DNA of 8,465 nt from JAVBNJ01 sp031551625 (GTDB lineage Bacteria; Bacteroidota; Bacteroidia; Bacteroidales; UBA932): positions 1 through 8,465 of the forward strand of contig JAVBNJ010000062.1 of the NCBI GenBank assembly GCA_031551625.1, given 5' to 3'. The notes beneath the pieces are model-generated. The model worked only from the letters and a program-made list of their open reading frames with translations, made no database searches and had not been told where the DNA came from. Each line of letters starts with the position of its first letter. Within the stretch, counting starts at the first letter, position 1. The position numbers and the translations under genes are program-made. Below, piece after piece: positions 1 to 5,186 of the stretch.

Positions 1-187
1 TGTGGAACCATGATTGATAGTAGGGTGTCATGATGTGGCAGTTGATACAGGCCGAAGGGTCGTCGGACAAATAGGAATGCGCCCGCGACATATATACAGT
101 GTACATACCCAAACCGGCCAATAATCCACCCGCAATAAAAAACGGTAGAATCATTTTGCTTGGAAGTAGGCTTAGGAGTTTCTTCAT
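1..187 (-). CDS. nrfH: Cytochrome c nitrite reductase small subunit NrfH (5' part only)
   Basis: Only the first 62 codons are present; the gene continues past the left edge. The peptide begins MKKLLSLLPSK, has one hydrophobic membrane anchor (about residues 12-33), then a short periplasmic stretch with the heme-binding motif CINCH at residues 47-51 followed by IMTPYYQSW. In NrfH the first heme motif is followed closely by a methionine that acts as heme ligand; Met53 fits that place. Members of the NapC/NrfH family sit in the inner membrane, oxidise menaquinol and pass electrons to the catalytic subunit NrfA, which reduces nitrite to ammonium. nrfA would be expected next, outside the window. 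The start codon lies 30 bases from a perfect TAnnTTTG box. A NapC-type relative is the main alternative, but the short N-terminus and the CxxCHxM arrangement favour NrfH. Confidence 0.9.
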   Translation of the reverse strand, partial: MKKLLSLLPSKMILPFFIAGGLLAGLGMYTVYMSRAHSYLSDDPSACINCHIMTPYYQSWFH

Positions 188-201
188 AATATATTCTTTA
201 C

Positions 202-215
202 ACTATCAAGATAGT
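202..215. promoter_or_regulatory. Short palindrome at the nrfH transcription start, possible operator
   Basis: A perfect 6-bp inverted repeat (ACTATC, two bases, GATAGT) lies directly downstream of the nrfH -7 box and would overlap the predicted transcription start. This position suits a repressor site or a small hairpin at the 5' end of the mRNA. No regulator is identified, and a 6-bp palindrome in AT-rich DNA can arise by chance. Confidence 0.3.
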
Positions 216-216
216 A

Positions 217-224
217 CAAATATA
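217..224 (-). promoter_or_regulatory. Promoter -7 box for nrfH (TATATTTG)
   Basis: Read on the minus strand the bases are TATATTTG, a full match to the Bacteroidota -7 consensus TAnnTTTG. Transcription would start near position 210, giving a leader of about 20-25 bases before the nrfH ATG. I see no clear -33 TTTG at the ideal distance. Placement is by consensus only. Confidence 0.55.
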
Positions 225-264
225 CGGATTTATTTTGAAATATGTAAGAATGAATTTTAATTCG

Positions 265-272
265 TATTTTTG
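265..272 (+). promoter_or_regulatory. Promoter -7 box for the radical SAM gene (TATTTTTG)
   Basis: TATTTTTG matches TAnnTTTG and lies 52 bases before the ATG at 325, on the strand of the radical SAM gene. A 12-bp palindrome (GAATT, TT, AATTC; 252-263) abuts its upstream side. The only TTTG upstream (234-237) is 27 bases away, longer than the usual 19-21, so the -33 element is not convincing. Confidence 0.45.
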
Positions 273-324
273 CATGCCTTTATACCAAAGGCATTGATAA
301 TCGGAGAATGTCGAAAAATTACTA

Positions 325-1542
325 ATGAAAACACTGCTGGCTACCCTCAATGCAAAGTACATCCACACTTCACTGGCGCTGCGGTGGCTGTATGTAGCCA
401 ATGCAGCGGCATTCGATATCCGGTTTAAGGAATATACCATCAAGGAAAACATCGCCACTATTGCCGACGATATGTTGGCAACAGGCTGTGACTGTATCGG
501 GTTGGGCGTTTATATCTGGAATGTAGAACAAACTAAAAGATTAGTAGATATTCTGCGACAGCAAAAACCGGAACTTATACTAATTCTCGGCGGCCCCGAA
601 GTAAGTTACGAACCGGCGTACTTCCTTGCCAACTGGCCGGTCGATTATATAGTAAGCGGCGAAGGGGAATTTGTATTGGGCGAATTGTTAGGCACATTGG
701 AGCGCCACGAAGAGGTGGCTATTCCGGCAGTGTCGTCGCGTCAGGCAATAAGTGGCGAAACAGCGCGTGCCGATTTGCAAAAGTTAGCGGAACTACCCTC
801 TCCCTACCAGTTACCCGAAGACAAAGAGAATCTTGCCAACCGTGTAGTCTATTTTGAGGCATCGCGCGGCTGCCCTTACCGTTGCTCGTATTGCCTCTCG
901 TCGCTGGAAAAAGGCATCCGCTACTTTCCGGAAAATTTCCTGAAAGAGAATTTACTTTATTTAATAGATAACGGCGCCAAGCAACTGAAATTTTTAGATC
1001 GCACATTCAATTTGAATGCCGTAAAAACCCGTGATACATTCGATTTTCTGATAGCTAATTATCGTGAGAATCTGAGTTGCCAGTTCGAAATTTATGCCGA
1101 TTTGCTCACCGGCGAAACGATTGATTACCTTAATGAACGCTTGCCGAAACGATTTTTTCGCTTCGAAATCGGTATACAATCGACATTCGAACCGAGCAAT
1201 GTCGCCGTGAACCGCAAACAGGATTTTGCATTGGTTTCACGCAACATTCACCGGTTAATGAACGGCGAAAAAATAGACCTGCACCTCGATTTAATCGCCG
1301 GCCTTCCGCATGAAACATACGAGCGTTTTGCACAATCGGTCAATGATGTGTTTGCCTTTCGTGCCAAGGAGTTTCAATTGGGCTTTTTGAAACTGTTGCG
1401 TGGCACTCAATTGAGGCGCGACGCGCAAAAATACGGCTATGTGTATCGCGAGCAAGCGCCTTACGAAGTCCTTTCGCACCAAGCGCTTTCCGCTACCGAT
1501 ATGGAAAATATTCGTAAAGTGGAGCATGCCATTGACACGTAA
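325..1542 (+). CDS. B12-binding domain radical SAM protein (DUF4080-type), interrupted by in-frame TAA
   Basis: This 405-residue product has two recognisable parts. Residues 1 to about 150 form a Rossmann-like cobalamin-binding domain: it opens with TLNAKYIHTSLALRWL, which I recall from this family, and carries the GGPEVSYEP loop near residue 89. From about residue 170 a radical SAM barrel follows, with the cluster motif CPYRCSYC (Cys183, Cys187, Cys190) that binds the [4Fe-4S] cluster cleaving S-adenosylmethionine, and IEIG/DLIAGLP-like strands further on. Such proteins are cytoplasmic; the reaction of this subfamily is not established, though B12-dependent relatives include methyltransferases and cyclases. 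The reading frame stops at TAA 1540-1542, but the same frame resumes at once with the expected C-terminal region, so this is best read as the larger half of a disrupted gene. Both core domains are intact, so residual function is possible. Confidence 0.85.
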   Translation: MKTLLATLNAKYIHTSLALRWLYVANAAAFDIRFKEYTIKENIATIADDMLATGCDCIGLGVYIWNVEQTKRLVDILRQQKPELILILGGPEVSYEPAYFLANWPVDYIVSGEGEFVLGELLGTLERHEEVAIPAVSSRQAISGETARADLQKLAELPSPYQLPEDKENLANRVVYFEASRGCPYRCSYCLSSLEKGIRYFPENFLKENLLYLIDNGAKQLKFLDRTFNLNAVKTRDTFDFLIANYRENLSCQFEIYADLLTGETIDYLNERLPKRFFRFEIGIQSTFEPSNVAVNRKQDFALVSRNIHRLMNGEKIDLHLDLIAGLPHETYERFAQSVNDVFAFRAKEFQLGFLKLLRGTQLRRDAQKYGYVYREQAPYEVLSHQALSATDMENIRKVEHAIDT

Positions 1543-1989
1543 TGGAACAAAGGCCGGTTTACACAAACGCTGGCAACCGTTTTCGATTCTTTGTATCCCA
1601 ATCGTTATTTCGAATTTTTCTTGGAGCTGGCCATCTTTGCAGAAGCATGTGCAACAAAAAATCGTTCGTTAGAAGAAATATATGCTTGCCTACATCATTT
1701 CTTATTATCCAAAAATATCGACTTGCTGGAAACCTTGCGCAACGACTATTACAACAATTTTACCATTCGCCCAACAACGGTTTTCTGGGACAACGCACCC
1801 GGTAAAAAAGAGCGGAAACAATTATTAAATGAAATCAGTGCCGACAAAGAGTTTTTGTCGAGGAACGAACTTACCGTTTATGCCATAAAAAAGCAGACCA
1901 CTATTGATAAACTATCGGATACCGATTATTTGTTAACTGTTTTTCTTCCCAGTGGGCAGAGGCAATTGGTGTATACGTTATCAGCCTGA
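1543..1989 (+). pseudogene. C-terminal remainder of the radical SAM gene (DUF4080-like region), cut off by a nonsense codon
   Basis: These 148 codons continue in exactly the same frame as the upstream radical SAM gene, starting WNKGRFTQTLATVFDSLYPN and ending QLVYTLSA before TGA. The content looks fully coding: helical, with amphipathic segments and a motif TRPTTVFWDN-like (IRPTTVFWDN) in the middle. Joined with the upstream part, the length of about 553 residues fits full-length DUF4080-type proteins. No ATG occurs in frame in this piece; the earliest alternative start is TTG at 1591, without a visible ribosome site, so independent translation is doubtful. The context ...IDT-stop-WNKGRF suggests an aromatic codon such as TAT or TAC became TAA by one substitution. 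Sequencing error is the main alternative. Confidence 0.75.
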
Positions 1990-2005
1990 AAAGATGAAAA
2001 CATTG

Positions 2006-2036
2006 TTTGGTAATTAAAAATTTTTCAATACATTTG
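2006..2036 (+). promoter_or_regulatory. Consensus Bacteroidota promoter upstream of a structured RNA
   Basis: TTTG at 2006-2009 and TACATTTG at 2029-2036 are separated by exactly 19 bases, the best complete match to the phylum's -33/-7 promoter in this window. It starts 17 bases after the stop of the radical SAM gene. Transcription would begin near 2041-2043, and there is no open reading frame at a suitable distance downstream; instead a long hairpin begins at 2046. This supports a dedicated non-coding transcript. Confidence 0.65.
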
Positions 2037-2042
2037 TGCATT

Positions 2043-2208
2043 CATAAGACGTTCTTTGAGCTCTAATCGCTTTTCTACATAAAAACTTCGAAACTTTTTA
2101 GCAAACTAAAGAAAAGCTATAGCTAACACGCTTGACGTGGGCTTTGCTTGTTTTAGTTGGGTATTCGAAGACCTTTATGTAGAAAGTAAAGTTCACGTTT
2201 TTGTTTTT
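2043..2208 (+). ncRNA. Candidate structured small RNA, 6S-like (possibly Bacteroidales-1/6S family)
   Basis: The predicted transcript folds into one long interrupted rod. Pairings I can trace are 2046-2052 with 2195-2201 (7 bp, one G-U), 2058-2065 with 2187-2194 (7 of 8, one G-U), 2072-2083 with 2174-2185 (12 bp perfect), 2086-2092 with 2164-2170 (7 bp perfect), 2099-2110 with 2152-2163 (10 of 12), then a small apical part with 2113-2117/2141-2145 and 2127-2130/2136-2139. The outer stem ends in a T-rich tract (2198-2208) that could terminate transcription. A promoter of the correct type sits just upstream. Size (about 165 bases), rod shape with internal loops and intergenic location resemble 6S RNA, which binds RNA polymerase holoenzyme; the Bacteroidales-1 motif has been proposed as the 6S RNA of this order. 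That family assignment is inference from architecture, not a match I could compute. Alternative: a palindromic repeat element. Confidence 0.55.
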
Positions 2209-2254
2209 AGTTTACAAATTATACAAATAAAATAAAAGGCGTTGAATAGGGCAG

Positions 2255-2268
2255 CGATTAAAAAATCG
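2255..2268. repeat. Small hairpin CGATT-AAAA-AATCG
   Basis: A perfect 5-bp stem with a four-A loop, at the left border of the larger inverted repeat. Between the small RNA and this point (2209-2254) I see only AT-rich sequence without a gene or promoter. Confidence 0.3.
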
Positions 2269-2360
2269 TAGCAAGGGGTTGTTGTGTTTGTTTGTTGATA
2301 GAACGCGGATGACGCCGATTAGACGGATTATCGCGGATTGTAAAACAACCCCAATGCTAC
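2268..2360. repeat. Palindromic element with 10-base internal repeats
   Basis: The two ends are inverted repeats: GTAGCA (2268-2273) with TGCTAC (2355-2360) and GGGGTTGTT (2275-2283) with AACAACCCC (2344-2352), separated only by one or two unpaired bases. The interior holds about four degenerate 10-base units (roughly 2301-2340) built on a CGCGGAT/CGCCGATT theme. There is no coding potential. The arrangement resembles a repetitive extragenic or miniature mobile element; copies elsewhere in the genome would confirm it. No target duplication is evident at the ends. Confidence 0.5.
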
Positions 2361-2397
2361 AACAATTTATTCGCTTATTGACGGATGAACTAACTAA

Positions 2398-2413
2398 TTA
2401 GTTTATAAACTAA
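2398..2413. repeat. 16-bp perfect AT-rich palindrome
   Basis: TTAGTTTATAAACTAA reads identically on both strands. It lies just before an AT-rich leader ending in ATGAAATACC, which opens only a 16-codon frame. It could be a protein-binding site or part of the surrounding repeat cluster; nothing in the sequence decides this. Confidence 0.35.
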
Positions 2414-2440
2414 AAATTAATAATTATGAAATACCAAAAC

Positions 2441-2502
2441 TCCCCGAAGGGGATAAATATCAATAACCCCGGATGAGGAGCGATAGCGACGTTATCCGGG
2501 GT
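2441..2502. repeat. Pair of GC-rich hairpins, REP-like
   Basis: Two hairpins stand side by side in AT-rich DNA: TCCCC-GAA-GGGGA (2441-2453) and ACCCCGGAT (2466-2474) pairing with ATCCGGGGT (2494-2502) around a 19-base loop. The sharp change in composition and the tandem hairpins are typical of repetitive extragenic palindromes. It lies upstream of the secreted protein gene on the same strand, so it could also act as a terminator or attenuator, but no T-run follows either stem. Confidence 0.5.
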
Positions 2503-2597
2503 ATAGGGGAAATATATGCATTTCGCGCGGAGCAAACAATAACCTTGAAACACTATTGGAATTTCGCGCGAAAGAGAGTGGTCGTATTTTATCGCAC

Positions 2598-2631
2598 GGA
2601 TTTATATCCACAATTATTGAAATATAAATCC
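2598..2631 (+). promoter_or_regulatory. Leader hairpin upstream of the secreted protein gene
   Basis: A perfect 10-bp inverted repeat (GGATTTATAT at 2598-2607, ATATAAATCC at 2622-2631) encloses a 14-base loop, 44 bases before the ATG at 2676. It could be an operator or mRNA leader structure. The following TAGGTTTA (2635-2642) is a near-match to a -7 box, but its TTG partner is only 15 bases upstream, so a promoter here is doubtful. Confidence 0.35.
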
Positions 2632-2675
2632 TTTAGGTTTAAAGAACAAAAATTATTTACAAAAACTTATTAATT

Positions 2676-3632
2676 ATGAGGAAAACATTTTTATTTTTAC
2701 TGTATGCAACGTTTGCCGGCATTGCTTTTGCCACCAACTGCGCATCGACCCGTTTGGTGAGCACCGATTACAAAAATGGGCGCGTAACTTTAAAATTGGC
2801 ATGGACGGGTTGCGACAATAGCACGCACCGCAACCAGGTATGGGTGTTTGTCGATTATCAGGAAGTGCGCAGCGGAGCGCCTTACGGCAGTTGGAAACCG
2901 GTGTCTGTAACTAATGTTTATTCGCTTTCACCTGTTTCCGTGAGTTCGCAAACAGTGACAGGGAATACACGTGGTGTGTGGATTACCGGTAGTAATGGAA
3001 CTACTGCAACCGTTACGTTACAGTTAAATAAAAGCACAATGCCCGCCCAGTATAAGTGGTGTGCGTTTGCTACAGATTATCCGCCCAATGCGGTAAGCTA
3101 TATAAACGGTACTTACACACTGCGCGGCACAAAGCCTTTTGTAATAAATGGAACGACCGTGGACAGTAAAGTGTATTCGGCTGGAACAGTCAATACCATT
3201 ACCGATGCAACAGGCTGTCCGGGTTGGATAGAGCGAGATGTGCCAACTACAAGCGGAACATGCAAGGCAAATTTGACTTTAGTTGGCGGCTACTGCCGGG
3301 ATTTAGCAGCCGATGGAGCAACGGTATATGGCAGTTGCAATGTAGAGATAAAAACGAGTGATGCCGGTGCGTATGCCTATAGTGTTAATGCCGGTTGTCC
3401 TGCCGGTTGGCGTTGGCCTACTGTAGCCGAATTTAAATGTTTTCACCCCGTATTGAGTGGTAACTCTACTTGGTGGGTAAGTGGATGTAATCCCGATTGG
3501 TTGTGTGGTTCTAACTGTGCGGTGGTATGTACCAATTATGCAGTGGATTGGGAATGTGGCTATGGAACTGCCGGGTCGTGTGTAACAGCATTTGTACCAT
3601 CAGACGCTCGACGTGTCCGCTGTGTCCGTTAA
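2676..3632 (+). CDS. Secreted cysteine-rich protein with FISUMP/DUF1566-like C-terminal region
   Basis: The protein (318 residues) opens with a clear signal peptide, MRKTFLFLLYATFAGIAFA, probably cleaved after residue 19. Residues 20 to about 160 are rich in Thr, Ser, Val and Asn and look like beta-sandwich sequence. After a linker (about 165-200), the C-terminal part contains CPAGWRWPTVAEFKC (241-255) and ends RRVRCVR; a GWR-P-T-EF/EW start and a terminal VRCV are hallmarks of FISUMP and related DUF1566-type extracellular domains. There are 16 cysteines, all outside the signal peptide, eight of them between 241 and 302, consistent with disulfide bonding in an extracytoplasmic protein. No lipoprotein cysteine, membrane anchor or sorting domain is visible, so it is probably periplasmic or released. 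The function is unknown; domain naming rests on short motifs. It stands alone between the repeat cluster and a convergent operon. Confidence 0.75.
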   Translation: MRKTFLFLLYATFAGIAFATNCASTRLVSTDYKNGRVTLKLAWTGCDNSTHRNQVWVFVDYQEVRSGAPYGSWKPVSVTNVYSLSPVSVSSQTVTGNTRGVWITGSNGTTATVTLQLNKSTMPAQYKWCAFATDYPPNAVSYINGTYTLRGTKPFVINGTTVDSKVYSAGTVNTITDATGCPGWIERDVPTTSGTCKANLTLVGGYCRDLAADGATVYGSCNVEIKTSDAGAYAYSVNAGCPAGWRWPTVAEFKCFHPVLSGNSTWWVSGCNPDWLCGSNCAVVCTNYAVDWECGYGTAGSCVTAFVPSDARRVRCVR

Positions 3633-3634
3633 CA

Positions 3635-3668
3635 AAATTGTAAATCCGTCAATCTGTAAATTGTAAAT
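3635..3668. repeat. 11-bp direct repeat in the convergent intergenic gap
   Basis: AAATTGTAAAT occurs at 3635-3645 and again at 3658-3668 in the 36-base gap between two converging genes. There is no GC-rich stem or clear terminator for either direction, so termination may depend on Rho or lie within the opposing gene. Low complexity makes chance duplication possible. Confidence 0.3.
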
Positions 3669-5165
3669 TTATTCTACCAACAGTTCAAAATCCACGTCTA
3701 ATGGCTTATTGCCAATGAAATCGTAGAGGGCGAGTTGGCGGATGAGGTAGTAGTAGTTCCAATAATTGCGCAGGGCATTCACATAGTTTTGTTGCGAGCG
3801 GTCGCGGTCGAGCTGCGCGTTGTTCATGTCGGTAATGGTAATTTTATCAATCAGGAAACGCTTTTTCGATACGTCGTAACGCTTTTGTGCAATAGTGTCG
3901 CTCTTGGCGGCAATCTGGAACTGCACTTCCTGCATATTGAACTGCCGTACTTTGAGCACTACATCCTGCTCAAAATCTGCCAATGCCTGGTCTATCTGCG
4001 TTTGGATCACTTGTTGATTCGATTTGGCCATACGCACACGTCCTTTTCCGCGCCCCCAGTCGAGAATAGGCACTTGCAATGCGATACGCGCTGTCTGCAT
4101 ATCGCGCGGATCACGGTACGCATCGCCGATGTCGGCTGCCTGTTGATTGAGGCCGAACGACAAACTGATGTCGGCTTTTACGCCTGTGGCTGCTTTCTCT
4201 TCGGCTACCCGCTTTTCCGCTTCAATCAATTGCCGCTGGTAGGCGAGGAGGTCGGGGTTGTTTTTGCGCGCCCACTGCATCACATGCTCCAGATCCAGTG
4301 TCGTGTGCGGTACTTCGGTGGGTATACTAATTTCAATTGTTACCAGTTCGTTATAACCGAGGAACGAGCGCAGGCGGTTTTGTGCGGTTTCTACATTTAG
4401 CTGGGCTTCGTTGAGCGACGACCCGGCTGTCAGGTAATTCAATTCGGATTGCAATAAATCGTTTTCGCCGATGGTGCCAAGGTTGTAGCGCCCATTGGCA
4501 ATCTTGTGTAACGTGTCGTTGTTGGCATAATTAAATTCGGCGATGGCTAAATTTTGTTGCGCCGAAGCCAAATCGAAGAAGTACCGGATGGCCTGCGTCG
4601 AAATATTCTCAAGCTGTTTTAAATAGTTCCGTTTAGCTTCTTCGTATTTTAATGGTTCGATTTTACGGTTCCATTTCCATTGGTTGACACCGAAAATCGA
4701 CTGTGTCAGGCTAACGCTAACAGGGATGGTGTAATATTTTGTGGAAATGTGATTGGAAAAATTATCCAGGAATTGGTCTTGCCGCTCCAACGAAGAGTAG
4801 ATTGAAAGTATCCCTCCCGTAGGTAGATTTTGTACCAATGAAAGTTGTCCGCTCAATGTATTGGTAAAATTGGAAGCAAAATCGGTAACCATATTCCCGG
4901 AAGAATCTGTGCGTTGTACCGTAGTAAATTGGCGGATGAAATTAGGTATGTCGGCCGATAAATTTAGCGATGGCAAATGATCGGCGCGGTACGAGCGGTA
5001 TTGCCAATAGCTTGCTTCAAACGAATTTTTAATCCGTACCGCTTCGGGCGATTGATCCTTGGCTAACTCCAGCACTTCGTCCAATGTATAGGTGTAGTTA
5101 AATTTCTGCTGGGCCTGTAAGATCAGGCTATAGAACGCTATTGCTATAAGGGTAATCTTTTTCAT
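3669..5165 (-). CDS. TolC-family outer membrane efflux protein
   Basis: At 498 residues with a signal peptide (cleavage probably after LQA, residue 18), this has the length and repeated architecture of the TolC/OEP family: two similar halves, each of long coiled helices with intervening beta strands. Family-like landmarks are YTLDEVLELAKDQSPE at 26-40, the first helical hairpin around 165-265, and the second-half strand IALQVPILDWGRGKGRVRMAKSN at 361-383, which is the typical P-(I/L)-(F/L)-(D/N)-x-G turn. Such trimers form the outer membrane channel and periplasmic tunnel of tripartite exporters. The gene is last in a three-gene operon, 21 bases after the permease stop, so it very likely serves the adaptor and permease encoded upstream. 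The substrate cannot be deduced. Its 3' end faces the secreted protein gene. Confidence 0.92.
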   Translation of the reverse strand: MKKITLIAIAFYSLILQAQQKFNYTYTLDEVLELAKDQSPEAVRIKNSFEASYWQYRSYRADHLPSLNLSADIPNFIRQFTTVQRTDSSGNMVTDFASNFTNTLSGQLSLVQNLPTGGILSIYSSLERQDQFLDNFSNHISTKYYTIPVSVSLTQSIFGVNQWKWNRKIEPLKYEEAKRNYLKQLENISTQAIRYFFDLASAQQNLAIAEFNYANNDTLHKIANGRYNLGTIGENDLLQSELNYLTAGSSLNEAQLNVETAQNRLRSFLGYNELVTIEISIPTEVPHTTLDLEHVMQWARKNNPDLLAYQRQLIEAEKRVAEEKAATGVKADISLSFGLNQQAADIGDAYRDPRDMQTARIALQVPILDWGRGKGRVRMAKSNQQVIQTQIDQALADFEQDVVLKVRQFNMQEVQFQIAAKSDTIAQKRYDVSKKRFLIDKITITDMNNAQLDRDRSQQNYVNALRNYWNYYYLIRQLALYDFIGNKPLDVDFELLVE

Positions 5166-5186
5166 CTGTCAAATTTTAAATCTCAT

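Noticed and set aside
1540..1542. Programmed recoding of the internal stop (selenocysteine or pyrrolysine)
   Set aside because: Those systems use TGA and TAG; this codon is TAA, and no recoding hairpin is evident just after it.
1542..1805. ATG overlapping the internal stop of the radical SAM gene (TAATG), suggesting coupled restart
   Set aside because: The ATG is in a different frame and yields an 87-residue peptide unlike the family, while the real continuation is in the original frame without an ATG.
2301..2340. CRISPR-like short repeats
   Set aside because: The units are only 10 bases, degenerate and directly adjacent, with no spacers and no cas genes.
2617..2642. Promoter for the secreted protein gene (TTG ... 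TAGGTTTA)
   Set aside because: The spacing is 15 bases instead of about 19-21 and the last base of the -7 box does not match; kept only as a note under the leader hairpin.
2473..2673. 66-codon open frame (MRSDSDVIRGIGEIYAF...) before the secreted protein gene
   Set aside because: It begins inside the arm of a GC-rich hairpin and runs through another hairpin and an AT-rich leader; the composition is that of repeat DNA read by chance, and no start signal is seen.
3735..4400. 221-codon open frame on the plus strand
   Set aside because: It lies wholly antisense to the TolC gene, whose protein matches its family over the full length; the antisense peptide has no recognisable features.
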